The position numbers were made by a program, and so were the translations under genes. From contig CM068580.1 in NCBI GenBank assembly GCA_035048485.1, forward strand, positions 39,483,585 through 39,547,584: DNA of 64,000 nucleotides. The letters are read 5' to 3'. The notes below the pieces were generated by a model that made no database searches, was not told the DNA's origin, and saw nothing but the letters and a program-made list of their open reading frames with translations. Shown here piece by piece: positions 34,706 through 45,740 of the stretch. Origin of the DNA: Pteria penguin. Taxonomy: Eukaryota > Mollusca > Bivalvia > Pterioida > Pteriidae. Position 1 is the stretch's first letter, and each line of letters opens with the position of its first letter.

Positions 34706-34885
34706 ACCACACCATTTGTTTGGCTTTTGTCAAATTAAATGACCGTCCTTAGTCGGTATCGTAATTGCACTACAATCAAATATTTTTGTAATGTGTTAAA
34801 TGTTCTGGTAAATAATTTTTATTCATGTATTGTATAGCTCCATGGTGACTTCTGCCACATAACTGAGCCAGTAACTCCTCTTTTT
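34706..34885 (+). repeat. Dispersed repeat family D
   Basis: ACCACACCATTTGTTTGGCT, TGACCGTCCTTAGTCGGTAT, ATTGCACTACAATCAAATAT and AGCTCCATGGTGACTTCTGC match 43190-43365 at about 90% or better by eye, and 55370-55500 more distantly. It is followed directly by a family R copy. Confidence 0.88.
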
Positions 34886-34889
34886 TCTT

Positions 34890-35135
34890 GTCTCCATGTG
34901 TTCATACCTGTGTATTTATCTATTTACTTCCTCGACTTGAAAAGTTGTTGCAAGGCTTTTGTGACAGGTGTTGCACACAACCAGGGGACTCTTACTCCTC
35001 CCGGGCACCTGGTCTCACCTCGATTTTATTGGGGTTTCGCATTTGTCTGAGTATGACACTATGCACGATATTGCCCTTTTATTCCATGGACTATGAGATA
35101 TGGTTTACACTTCGGTACTTCTTCGAGTTTTTACT
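34890..35135 (+). repeat. Dispersed repeat family R (long copy)
   Basis: GACTTGAAAAGTTGTTGCAA, ACCAGGGGACTCTTACTCCT, CCCGGGCACCTGGTCTCACC and GACTATGAGATATGGTTTAC. A 121-codon open frame crosses it (34888-35253) but follows repeat sequence and is not supported as a gene. Confidence 0.88.
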
Positions 35136-37377
35136 TTTCTGTTTTGATATAGGCTTTCATTCTGATTATAACATGGTCAAAAGGTCTGGTATCTATGATG
35201 TCGCCTACGGTTACAACACGTACTGTTATAATTGTTTTCTGTTTTGTGATTAATTGGATGATGTGTTTCTAAGACCTATAGACTATTTCACTATAACTAC
35301 ATTTTGGTTGTTTTTAAGTCATGATAAAAAAAATTGATTGTCTCATATTATGTGAACTGTTATGATTCTGCCAACCAAAACGTCAATCTCGCAAAATTAA
35401 TAAAAGGATCTATTAAAGCCAACAGCTCTGTATCCATCAAAACTAAAACAGCTGTGTTGTCTCTGAAGTGAATGCAAAATATACCCTCTTTAACTGAAAC
35501 AGACTCAAAATATATAGCGTCAGTATCACACGGACTTTTAAAATCTTAATATTTTAGGTGTGTACATACGTGTGTTTTTAAAGTAAAATCAATGTTTGTG
35601 GCGATGCATGTTTCATAGTTAGTGTGATAATAGTGGGTAAAATACAATTTTCTTTTTATATACATTGGTAAGTTAATCTTATTGATTTTATTTCTTTATG
35701 AATATATTATGATATGTAGTAAAATTATAACATTACAATTGGTAAGTGTGTTCTTTATCAAAATGGAAACGAAACATAAAATATCAGTTAATGTATCTTG
35801 ATGCATTTTGCATTATGATATCGCACAATGACAAGAAAATCAGATTATGGGCCTTTAACGTGATAAAAATTGCCATTACAAACAGAATATATATATTTTA
35901 AATCAACTCCAGATAAAGCGGTAGGATGTCGACTCGACTACAGCGTGTAACCCGACGTGTAATTTCTGGTACAAATGTAAGATATTGGCGTATTAAAAAG
36001 ATGAAAAAATGAAATATAAAAATGATCAACCGGTTCTCCTTGCAATCTATGTCATTATTCAAAGCTATTGTTTACGGTAGAAAGTATAGCTCTATCATGG
36101 TTCAAATTGTTAACATAATATAATGAAATGAAAATATACTTTATTTCCTTTTAAATTGATAACAAACCTGATAAATTTTGTACAAACCCAGGCGTGGGCA
36201 CTCTCACGCACACATTTATTTATACTAGACTAGGAGTAACACCTCATCCCATCGATGATATCAATCTACAAGTACAAAATTCCATCACAGATCCTGTCAA
36301 ATTAACTAGATCTACATCAGCCATTCTTCACGCATATTGGATATCATATCCGTCCGAGGAAATTAAGCATTGTCACTGTAATTGCTTAATCAATTTATCT
36401 TGTTACGGTTTCTTTTTACGAGTCAATTTCCTATATTAAAGCCCAAACATGTTGAGTTTTCGGAGTGTCTTTTCCTCTGTACTTTATTTTCATTTAAGAT
36501 GATGATTTTATCGTCGTTTTATCCAAAACAAATATTAGAGTTTAAAAAATCGTTTTAATTATATCAAATGTTTCCAGATAGAACAAAAATGTATAAATAC
36601 AGGCTTTTTTTATTTTTATTTGTTATTTAATCCTAGTCAAGTCTTAGTTACTTTATATATGAACACCGAAAGGGAGTTTGTGTGGGGTTCCTTCTGACGT
36701 TGGAGAACTCTCCCAATGAGAAATTTTGCTTTATCGATGGTATGTATCACTGCAGCTCTAGCATTACAGTAACTGAGTGATCACGTTTAATATTCGCCTA
36801 TTACGTAGTATCATCGTCGTCATTATCTAATCAATGTATCACTAGACTTTTAGTATCACTTTTTAAGTCAGAATGAAACATATTTGCCATCAGGTGCAAT
36901 GGGGCATTTATATTATTACATTATTTCTAATTGTTTATGTGATTGTAAAATTAGTGTAGAGGGCCTCAGTGTATAATGTTTTATTTGAAGGACGGATAGA
37001 GAGGTAGAAAGTGACAAATCACTTCAGAAAATCCTGCTAATATCATGGGTTCCGACACCTTTTGTTAGTTTAAAAATTTAGTACAATACTAATTGACAAA
37101 CCTGAACCCTTATGAGGTCTAAATTTACAACCACTTCAACATTGTGATCCAAATTCATCAATGCCTGTCATTATTGAATTTACCACAAGAAACTTATAAA
37201 AATGACAAAAACAATAACAAAATGTGGTGAACTAAGATAATGGAATTTTAAGATTGAATGTCACAATGACAAAGCCACTTGTTAATATCTGCCATTTATG
37301 CAGTTGTTCAGATTAAATGATACATATGTAGAACAATTAGTGTCCACATTATGGAATAGATGTCAGTAATTACCATC
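35136..37377. other. No confirmed gene; two candidate coding pieces
   Basis: An ATG at 35926 opens 17 codons (MSTRLQRVTRRVISGTN) ending exactly at a donor-like AAT|GTAAGA (35977), so it could be a first coding exon. At about 36643-36780 a 46-codon open stretch (with KGVCVGFLLTLENSPNEKF) has coding-like composition and an internal GATG|GTATGT. Neither has a recognised family. The rest is AT-rich. Confidence 0.3.
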
Positions 37378-38125
37378 TTGTACAACGTCCTTTAATGTAG
37401 CATGTTCAATTGTATATGTCAGTCCATTGCAGCTTCTGATTTCTGGTCTCCAATCAATATTAGACTCATTCTCTCAATACACAGATAAATGGTCTTTAAC
37501 AGTTAATGTTTCAAAAACAAAAATTTTGTTATTCCGAAATGGTGGTGTATTAAAAGCAAATGAAACATGATTTTATAATGGTGTTAGATTAGATATTGTT
37601 AATGAATTTTGTTACCTTGGCATTTTACTCAGTTATAATGAAAAATTTTCTAAAACCCAGGAACAGTTATTTTCTCAATGTAGAAAAACTATGTTTGCTA
37701 TGAAAAGAAAATGTATAAACATGAATTTTAATCACCAAACGCTATTATCATTTTTGGACACATATGTTTCTAGTAATTCTTACTATGGTTGTGAAGTATG
37801 GGGTCTCCATTCTGCCCCAGATAAAGAGAAGGTTTATATTTCTGCAAAAATTTTTAGGGTGTTAACAGATCTACGCCAAATGCAATGGTATAATGTGAAT
37901 TAGGAAGACTACTTTTGATATGTTACAGAAAACTTAGAATTATTAAATACTAGTTAACGTTGTCGCATTCTGATAATTGTATATTGAAAGCATGTTATAA
38001 TTACTGTTGTGAGCAATTTGTTGCAAAACCAAACTGTAAAAACTGGGTTGCCAATGTTCATCATATTTTATCAGAAATTGGTCTAAATTATATCTGGATT
38101 AGCCATGATACACTTGAAGACAATT
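37378..38125 (+). pseudogene. LINE reverse transcriptase pseudogene, upstream part
   Basis: Translates as the C-terminal half of a non-LTR RT ORF: a thumb-like W-[SG]-L-T-V-N-x-x-K-T-K stretch (near 37490), a strongly typical YLGILLSYNEKF and C-E-V-W-G (about 37790), then the downstream DTLED that ends at the insertion point. The upstream YADD catalytic region is degenerate (ATCTTGTACAACGTC near 37378). There is at least one nonsense change (TGA in place of an expected Trp codon near 37568) and a stop at 37901. It is interrupted at 38125 by a palindromic transposon and resumes at 40758. Clade not assigned; RTE/CR1-like is a guess. Confidence 0.85.
38122..38125 (+). repeat. Left AATT target-site duplication of the palindromic transposon
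   Basis: AATT precedes the terminal GACCTTTTGCCAG; the matching AATT is at 40758-40761. Removing the element plus one AATT joins E-D-N to Y-I-I in the LINE reading frame. Confidence 0.8.
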
Positions 38126-38810
38126 GACCTTTTGCCAGTTGCGCGCCCCCTAGCGGTCTCCCGGTTCAACACAACAATCATGGCCGACGTAGTGGGTCAT
38201 TGTCCCATTATGCGAGAAGTGCGCTAAATTGTCGGGTACCTCCGTATTACACGCCGCATTTTAATATTTATTTGGATTAATCGATAACAGAAGGTAAGCA
38301 TGTTTATTTTCTATTAGTATTGCAAAAGATTGGTTTGAAATCATTACGGTAACGATGTTAGATGACCAGGTAAACTAGGCAGATGAAAAGTTCAGAAAAC
38401 GTAACGCTTGACACGTGTTACATCTGTCACGATTTTTCAGAGATCAGATAGGTGCAAATGCCTGGTCAGTGTTGTAAAGTATGAAATACAATAACCTTAT
38501 AAGCAAATCAATAGTAAAATGCTGGTAGACGTGTTTAATTTAGTTGTAAATCGAAGTTTATAGGTGCATTTACCTGTACGTACAGGTGTGTTATCGTTAT
38601 GAATATTGCAATCGAAATAACCGCCATTATGCGCACAAATGTGGTTTGTATATACGGTAAGGTGTCATGTGACTTCATTATTCAGGTATACAGGTAAATT
38701 GGCGGATCCAGGTTAAAGTTAGAGTTGCCACGGCTTGGGTGAGTTGTGGAAGGATCCAGATATTGACTCTTTGCAATGTTATAGAAATAAAAATAATCAT
38801 TTAGATATGA

Positions 38811-38941
38811 CAGAGACGGATTTAGAGGCCGGGGACCGTCCCCCCCCTTTTCACCACATATTTACAAGTTAAAATCCAGATTTGGCTAAAACATATGTGC
38901 CCCCCCCCCTTTCTTTAAAAAATTCTGGATCCACCACTGTA
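38811..38941. mobile_element. Nested MITE (GTGG-GGATCCAGA type), left-arm copy
   Basis: Begins ACGGATTTAGAGGCCGGGGA, has C-runs and ends TTCTGGATCCACCACTGT. The terminal CAGTGG-GGAT is inverted. Its mirror is at 39927-40076 in the right arm. A loosely related GGGGCAGATCCAGG piece lies at 2521. Confidence 0.65.
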
Positions 38942-39105
38942 TATTATTCAACTGTATTTCTGTTGTCTTATATCTTAACTACTAGATTTACATGCATGAG
39001 CTTTATTGAGAAAGATAAAAAATAATAAAGTAGCACTTCGATTACATGTCTTTCCCCATCTGGCATTCTGTATATACATATGCATTTTAACATATGTTTA
39101 TTTTA

Positions 39106-39376
39106 GGTCTAACAAAATTCCACACCACTGCTGTGTTCCATTATGGGAAAGTGATACAAGGCTAGCAGTATGCAAGGATTTATCCTTCCATTCGTTATTA
39201 TAAGTGCTCCAGAATTATCCAGGAAGTGGATACTTGCTATCCGAAGAGACATATAGGCCCTCATTTCAAATTAATGAAAATTACCAAAGTTTGTTGGAAA
39301 CACTTCACAGAGGACTGCTATAGATTTGGGGCAGAGTTAGGAAAGAATGATTATTTGATGTCTACTTTGGATTTAT
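39106..39376 (+). pseudogene. Broken THAP-type zinc-finger domain
   Basis: After an acceptor-like TTTAG at 39105, the frame reads PHHCCVPLW...LSFHSLL, then in shifted frames RKWILAIRRD and KVCWKHFTEDCYRFGAELG. The order C-C, L-S-F-H, K-W-x-x-A-I-R-R and V-C-x-x-H-F-x-x-[ED]-D matches a THAP domain, a C2CH DNA-binding finger of P-element-type and related transposases. Two frameshifts and a stop break it, and no catalytic domain follows. It straddles the left arm's inner end and the central spacer. Confidence 0.75.
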
Positions 39377-39926
39377 GAATGAATGGAAATTATAATTGCC
39401 ATGGATAATTTCATATTACAACTTTGTAATTGAAATGTATGAATATATATTCTTCAAACATGTACAAGTACATGTAGTATGACACCATGATACAGTGTTC
39501 AATAATACAATGATTTTTATTTGTTCTAATAATAGTACTGGTCTATAACAGTATATACATGTAAACATGCATATATGATATAGATTGTACATCACATTGT
39601 TTTAAAATATTGTCAGTAAGAAAATTACCTTTATCAATATGTTCAGTCATTACATTATAAAACATATGTTGCATTGATTATTGATAATTCATATACATGT
39701 ATTGCTATTGCATTTTGCTGTTCTACCATACAAGACTGTCCAAAGCTGTTGAGTAAAAACAAATGATGCCACACACGAATGGAAGGATAAATCCTTGCGA
39801 GACGGGGAAAGACTTGTAATCAAAGTTCTACTATATTATTTTTTATCTTTATCTATAAAGTTCATGCATATAAATCTAGTAGTTAAGATATAAGACAACA
39901 AAAAGACAATAAAATAATATCAATAC

Positions 39927-40076
39927 AGTGGTGGATCCAGAGTTTTTGAAAAGGGGGGGGGTATATGTTTTAGCCAAATTACCCGGTCATTTTTGGTGCC
40001 AAATCTGGATTTTAACTTGTAAATATGTGGCGAAAGGGGGGGGGGACGGTCCCGGGCCTCTAAATCCGCCACTGTC
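39927..40076. mobile_element. Nested MITE, right-arm copy
   Basis: Inverted mirror of 38811-38941: GTGGTGGATCCAGAGTTTTT to CCTCTAAATCCGCCACTGTC with G-runs. Better-preserved ends than the left copy. Confidence 0.65.
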
Positions 40077-40757
40077 ATCGCTAAATGAATATTTTTATTT
40101 CTATAACATCGCAAAGAGTCAATATCTGGATCCATGCACAACTCACCCAGGCCGTGACAACCCTAACTTTAACCTGGATCCGCCAATTTACCTGTATACC
40201 TGAATGATAAAGACACGTGACACCTTACTATATACAAACCACATTTGTGCGCATAATGGCGGTTATTTCGATTGCAATATTCATAACGATAACACACCTG
40301 TACGTACAGGTAAATGCACCTATAAACTTCGATTTACAACTAAATTAAACACGTCTACCAGCATTTTACTATTGATTTGCTTATAAGGTTATTGCATTTC
40401 ATGCTTTACAACACTGACCAGGCATTTGCACCTATCTGATCTCTGAAAAATCGTGACAGATGTAACACGTGTCAAGCGTTACGTTTTCTGAACTTTTCAT
40501 CTGCCCAGTTTACCTGGTCATCTAACATCGTTACCGTAATGATTTCAAACCAATCTTTTGCAATACTAATAGAAAATAAACATGCTTACCTTCTGTTATC
40601 GATTAATCCAAATAAATATTAAAATGCGGCGTGTAATACGGAGGTACCCGACAATTTAGCGCACTTCTCGCATAATGGGACAATGACCCACTACGTCGGC
40701 CATGATTGTTGTGTTGAACCGGGTGACCGCTAGGGGGCGCGCAACTGGCAAAAGGTC

Positions 40758-41394
40758 AATTACATCATAGCTGCGATAAAAGAGAGATTGACTGACATCA
40801 ATAAACAAGCATTGAGTTAAGAAATTAACTCCTCTTCAAAATGTTCTATATATAGATATCTCATTGATCATATAACCTTACAACCATATTTAACTTAACC
40901 AATATATAATCAGTACAAGAATATCATCTGTAGAATACGTTTTTCATCGCATTGTTTAGCGGTTAAAAGTGGTAGATTTAAAAACATGCCATTACAGAGA
41001 CGCATCTGTCCATCTTGCAATACAGATATTGAGGATGAGTTCTATTTCATTTTGAAATGTCCTTTATATAATGATTTGAGATTGAAATTCTTGAAACCTT
41101 TTTATCTAAGAAGACCCTCTGTCTCTAAGTTAATACTGCTTTTGGGCTCCACAAATACAAAAGTACTCTGCAACTTGGGGAAAGTTATAAAACAAGCCTT
41201 TACAGTGAGAAAATCTTTGTAATTGTATACCATTATACTTATGTTTATTTTGTGTGTTTGTAACATGTGATTGACCTTGTATTTATATAATCATTATTGT
41301 ATTATTTTATAATAATGCATCATGCATACATTGTAATTATCTATAATGTTGTAATGCTTCTGATTTAATAAACTATACTATACTATTTTCATTC
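40758..41394 (+). pseudogene. LINE pseudogene, C-terminal part and 3' tail
   Basis: Continues the ORF broken at 38125: IIAAIKERLTDINKQAL, then a terminal domain with R-I-C-P-S-C-N-T-D-I-E-D and F-I-L-K-C-P-L-Y (a C-x2-C...C metal-binding type end), closing at TAA 41220-41222. Internal stops occur at about 40819 and 40892. The 3' UTR is about 170 bp and ends AATAAACTATACTATACTAT, a short tandem tail common in LINEs that lack poly(A). Codons stay readable, so decay is moderate. Confidence 0.85.
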
Positions 41395-41989
41395 CAATCT
41401 TAAATCTAAAAGGTCCACAATTTGCACTGAAATGATATTCTTAAAGGATAACAAATAATCAAATAGATTAAATTTAAAGGATCCACCTGAAGTTTTTTAT
41501 TTCATCATCTCTGTTGAATCCATGATATTAGGGAAGCAAATTTATGTACTTTGTTTTTCTGATGTTTTTCTATACATTTGCTATTATACTTAGTACACCT
41601 CCCCGGAGTATTCTGAGAAAGTGCTTCATCCGCAAACGTCATTTGCTTTTGACTTTCAAAGTCCAAACAACAGTTTTGTGAAAAATGAAACAAAAAAGAA
41701 GGGTTTTCAAGAAAATAATGAGACAATGTCTCATGTTTTGAATAAACAAAGTTTATAGTCGTAGTCATAGTTAAATGTTTTGAATTATTTTGTTTACAGC
41801 GCATCTTGTTTATGTCAGATTACTGAGATATTGTTCTCTGACATATGTTCCCCGCAGAGGGTTTGACTTAAGTGTTATTATACCCTTTTTCCTGATGTTA
41901 TGTGACCGTGACACTTTCTACACAGTGTTTATTCACATTCATGTATATATTCAGTGTTGAATTATATTGTTTCGTCTGTATGTCAGGGC
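41395..41989. other. No recognised gene
   Basis: AT-rich. A 99-codon minus open frame (41505-41804) has no family features. Confidence 0.4.
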
Positions 41990-42150
41990 ATTCACGGCGG
42001 GTGTGGCTAGCCAAACAGGAGACGCTCACTCCTCCCGGGCACCTGGTCTTACCTCTGAATTTCAGGGGTCTGTGATTGTCTACTGTGGTACATTGTTGTT
42101 AATGCCATAGTCATGTGACACCAGTTATTTTCGTATTTTATTTAAAGGTC
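41990..42150 (+). repeat. Dispersed repeat family R
   Basis: AGGAGACGCTCACTCCTCCC, GGGCACCTGGTCTTACCTCT, GAATTTCAGGGGTCTGTGAT and CATAGTCATGTGACACCAGT. Best match is the reverse copy at 5060-5200. Confidence 0.85.
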
Positions 42151-43100
42151 ATTGGCGGCTACTCTCTATCTGTTCTCTTTAACATGGAATCTCAGTGATA
42201 AATTTTGAATAATTACAGTACAGAAAACCCTTTTTTTCTTCTTAGTGTTAACATTCCAAAAATATTACAACACATTTCAAATATCAATATTAAATTTTTC
42301 AATATTCTAACATCATTTTAAGTGAGAAATTAAGATTTTAAAAATCTCGTTACGTTACGCAACCTTTTTATTGGAAAATATTGTGCACAATCCCTGCGGG
42401 TCGGGGAGATAAATCCAGACGCACAATATATCCGAACGATCGTTATTTTTATTACTTAATGAATTACTACTGATTGACTATTTCAAGTAAATTTAACTGC
42501 ACAACTTATAAGAATAATATCTTTTTGTCAAGTCATGCCAATGAGTATTTTTAATCTTTTTTTCATTTAATATGATTTGCTTCCGGATTTACCTTCCCGA
42601 CCAGTATCGAGAACCAAAAGTTTTGCTCTCCATGGGCCGCAAGTTCAGGAAGAGCTGGGGTACTGATAGCCGTTATAGTAAAGAATATCTTGGTAATTGT
42701 GAATGATATAGGAATTTTTCAATGAAAATACCAACATTAATTTGTTGAGCAAAAATAAGTCTCTTGTACAATGTTTTCCCCATTAATTTTATAATTCTTT
42801 GTCAAAGACAACTATCCACCAGGATTTGCTAAAGAGCTAAATCATCCCTAAGAAGGTGAAGAGAGTTCACTCTTGTGCATATTGCGAGTTACTATCTATC
42901 ATAATTAGAATGGAAAGACCTCGTAACAGCAGAATACATTACTGACAAATAAAGAGAAAATCTTTGTTCACTGAGTACATGAAACATAATTATCGAAAAA
43001 ACATCTGGGAATATGATGAGTTTAATTAATTGTTCATACCTTACGTGTTTACATTTTTATGACCTCTCAATATGCGATACCTGTTGACCCTTGTTCTTTA
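42151..43100. other. Unexplained GC-richer patch in AT-rich DNA
   Basis: At about 42585-42690 (TTCCCGACCAGTATCGAGAA, CCATGGGCCGCAAGTTCAGG) both strands have open frames, and the reverse strand ends at a GGAAG|GTAAAT donor-like site. No family recognised. The rest is AT-rich without features. Confidence 0.35.
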
Positions 43101-43124
43101 CATGGAGGATTATTTATAAATTTT

Positions 43125-43365
43125 AAATGCACGTCTTTTGATTGTTCTGCTGTAACGGTGAGTGGGAAGGTGGGCCCGTAAACCGGTTAACCACACCATT
43201 TGTTTGGTTTTTGTCAAATTAAATGACCGTCCTAAGTCGGTATCGTAATTGCACTACAATCAAATATTTTTGTATTGTGTTATATGTGCTAGTATATTAT
43301 TCATATTCATGTATTGTATAGCTCCATGGTGACTTCTGCCGAATAATTGAGCCAGTAAGTCCTAC
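43125..43365 (+). repeat. Dispersed repeat family D (with 5' extension)
   Basis: GTCTTTTGATTGTTCTGCTG and CCCGTAAACCGGTTAACCAC lead into the family D core. The same 5' extension precedes the 55.37-kb copy, just downstream of an RT pseudogene there. Family D may therefore be the 3' end of that retroelement. Confidence 0.8.
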
Positions 43366-43604
43366 CTTAAATTAAACTTTTTTGGGAAAAAGAGTAGGCA
43401 TGCTACATCAAATAATGTCATTAGGAATATTGCTGTTTGGACAAATTTCTGCAGTGAAATCCAAGTTCCACCACCGAGATAATATTGCATATACTAAGTA
43501 AGAAAATAAGTTTGATTTTTTAATACATAATACATGTGTAACTTTGATAAAATCGTGACGTGAATATTACGCGTCCGTGCTAATCGCTTATTATCGTTTA
43601 TTTA
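43366..43604. other. No recognisable feature
   Basis: AT-rich spacer between family D and the tRNA-like element. Confidence 0.4.
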
Positions 43605-44033
43605 TATATGATTATTTTTGTGCTTTATATGTTTATTTCTCTTTCAGTGTTGTATTCTCTCAGAGGATCCGCCTGCGTTTACGTCGGGTAAATTCCTTCA
43701 CTTTCCGCGGCCGTGTTGTCATGCATGCGATTAGCTAATGTTTGGCTATTAAAGCTCTATTTTTGCGGAGCTCGGGTAGCTCAGTCGTTTAGAGGGTCAG
43801 ATGCATGACAGCTAGGTGATTCGGTACCATAGGTCGTGGGTTCGAGTCCCAGACGAGGAACGAATAAAAGTGAAATACCGGGTGCCTTGTTAGCTGTAGT
43901 ATCTTTGTGCTTTATATGTTTGTCTAATTTGTCTTTATTTTCTACAGGTATTTCTTCGTAGATCCAAGGTCCATAGCATTCACAGGTGTTTCACTGATTC
44001 TATTTGTGCTTTATATATTTATATATAAATATC

Positions 44034-44035
<2 letters not shown>
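43605..44035 (+). mobile_element. tRNA-like dispersed element Q, copy 1
   Basis: About 430 bp repeated in inverted orientation at 53921-54305. A tRNA-like core (43773-43862) has A box GGTAGCTCAGTCGTTTAGAG and B box GGGTTCGAGTCCC, with wider A-B spacing than a tRNA. It is flanked upstream by CTTTCAGTGTTGTATTCTCT and AGGATCCGCCTGCGTTTACG, and downstream by GTGAAATACCGGGTGCCTTG and CTGATTCTATTTGTGCTTTA. GTGCTTTATAT occurs three times (43620, 43907, 44005), the last running into (TA)n. Probably a SINE-like element; the core is not a functional tRNA gene. Confidence 0.75.

Positions 44036-44110
<75 letters not shown>
44036..44110. repeat. (TA)n microsatellite
   Basis: About 35 TA units between element Q copy 1 and the SINE-interrupted end of the Penelope-like element. 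Apparent Ile-Tyr open frames here are artefacts. Confidence 0.97.
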
Positions 44111-44115
<5 letters not shown>

Positions 44116-44415
44116 CACAGGTAAGCCGGCGTGGCCTAGTGGTATCGCGTCGGACTCCTGATCGGGAGGCCGGGGTTCGAGTCCCGCTCTGGTCATGCCG
44201 GTGTCATGTCTTTCGGATGAGACAGTGAAAACCGAGGCCCCGTGTCGTGGTATGCATGGCACGTTAAAGATCCCTCACTGCTTCGGGTGGGTCCGTTGCA
44301 AAGGTCAAAATTTGTATGCCCCGCATCAGGCAGATGCCGTCACCATATACGTGAAATATTCGTGGTGTGACGTAAAACAAAAATCAATCAATCAATCAAT
44401 AAAAGCACAGGTAAG
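44111..44415 (+). mobile_element. SINE family S inserted in the Penelope-like element end, with target duplication
   Basis: AAAAGCACAGGTAAG lies at 44111-44125 and again at 44401-44415, flanking a complete SINE. The head is CCGGCGTGGCCTAGTGGTAT, the B box GGTTCGAGTCCC, the body TTTCGGATGAGACAGTGAAA, GGCACGTTAAAGATCCCTCA, CTGCTTCGGGTGGGTCCG and CCGTCACCATATACGTGAAA, and the tail (ATCA)n. The duplicated target is the terminal sequence of the Penelope-like element, so the SINE is the younger insertion. Best reference copy of the family in this window. Confidence 0.93.
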
Positions 44416-44994
44416 CGATAACGATACTAAAACAATTAAAAAATTGCCAAATTTTCGAAGCAATCTGCTTCTTCTTCAGGACACACACACACACTCACAC
44501 AAATATAAAGACACGAAAAGAAAGATAGAAAATATATACAAAGCACTAGTCTAATAAAAACTGGTTTCTTCAATTGGCTACATATTGAGCGTTTCTCTAT
44601 GCGCTATCTAATAGGAAATGAGCCAAACACAAGCCGACAGCTTACTTACAGGTCAAGTGGCGCCCCCTAAAATGTATTTGCATTGACCTACTGAAGGTAA
44701 TTAGACTAGGTGATAAGAAGTTATAGATAGAAGGACAAAGAAAATAAATAACAGAAATAAATGGGAGTGAAAAACAAATAAGTGATAAAATAAGTAAGTA
44801 CAAAAAAAAAAAAAAAAAAACTGTTAAGACAAGTGGTAATATTGGATGGCGAGTTACATGACAAGTATAAAGACACGGATTCCTATCGTCTGTCCATACG
44901 AAACCCTACCCAAAAATGGGCATCTCCACAAAAGAAACGGTGTTTGGGACAAACAGACGCAGACTGCTCTATTTCATAATATAGGATGCTGGTG

Positions 44995-45740
44995 TCAATA
45001 CTTCTTGTTCATCAAAAGGACATCTGACACTTTGTTTAGACCGCTTGGTTCTATAGTGTGAAGCCTATGTTGCCAAAAGCCCTCTTTCGCCACTCGGTCA
45101 TCTACTGTCCACATCGCACTATGGTCAATGGCCACAACAATCATGTCTTCCCAAGAATGGTTGTCCATGTTAAAATGCTTGGCTACTGGCAGATGCATTT
45201 TCTTGGTTTTGATGGACGACCTATGGTTGTTCACTCGCATGTTCAAAGCATCTTCTGTTTCCCCAACATACTGTTTTTTACACACCTTGCATGTGATAAG
45301 GTAAACCACATTTTTGGATTTACAGGAGAGTTTATCCAAAATCTTGTACTCCTTACCGGTTACAGAACTTTTGAAGGTGGATGTAGTGTCTGAGTCGGGG
45401 CACAGCTTGCAGCGTTTGTCATTGCATGTTGTGAACGAACCAATTGGTCGTGGATTGTCAAGCCTTGATCTGACTACATGATCTTTAATACTTTTAGGCT
45501 TTCTGTAGGCAACCATAGGAGGTGATGGGATGGCCTTCGCCATACGTTTGGAATTGTGGAGGGTAGGCAGGTGCTTGCGTAGGATTGTAGATAGGCCTTG
45601 CAAAGCTGGGTGGAAGGTGATGACTAAAGGTATTCTGGGGGCAGTGTCCTTAGTTTTGTATTTCAGCAAATCTGCTCTACTGGTTGACATGGCATTGGAG
45701 ATAGCTTTGTCAACGGAGTTCTTATTATACCCTCTGTGGC
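44995..45740 (-). pseudogene. Inverted 3' fragment of the Penelope-like ORF
   Basis: On the minus strand this carries the C-terminal 240 or so residues of the element's ORF: the connector, a Cys-rich motif (C-N-D-K-R-C-K-L-C) and the full GIY-YIG nuclease region with Y-V-G-E-T and R-V-N-N-H-R, ending NKKY. It lacks the RT and any start context. The reading frame is intact because it is recent, not because it is a separate gene. It differs from the right copy at one visible residue (Asp for His after LCP). Confidence 0.9.

Larger units (their letters stand above)
38126..40757. mobile_element. 2.63-kb palindromic (foldback) DNA transposon with THAP remnant
   Basis: Starts GACCTTTTGCCAGTTGCGCG and ends with its reverse complement. 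The inverted arms are about 0.93-0.98 kb each (38126 to about 39060 plus 39172-39195, against 39775-40757), around a centre of about 580 bp. The left arm has an extra 110 bp (about 39062-39171) absent from the right. Both arms carry the same nested GTGG-GGATCCAGA...CCGCCACTG mini-element, so that insertion predates arm duplication. A donor-like AGAAG|GTAAGC (38296) and an acceptor-like TTTATTTTAG (39105) recall gene structure. The only protein remnant is a THAP-like domain. With no full transposase it is non-autonomous; superfamily unknown. Confidence 0.9.

Noticed and set aside
43773..43862. Functional tRNA gene
   Set aside because: It has A and B boxes, but the spacing is too long, there is no proper acceptor stem, and the same core recurs inside a dispersed element at 54.1 kb. 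It is SINE-like. The same applies to all family S and T heads.
44004..44262. Ile-Tyr-rich open frames at this and the other (TA)n/(CA)n arrays (48.4, 49.9, 53.8 kb)
   Set aside because: Microsatellite translation only.
45058..45393. Open frames antisense to the Penelope-like ORF (also 46823-47149, 47286-47621)
   Set aside because: Shadows of the real RT/GIY-YIG frame in the opposite strand; they recur because the arms are inverted copies.
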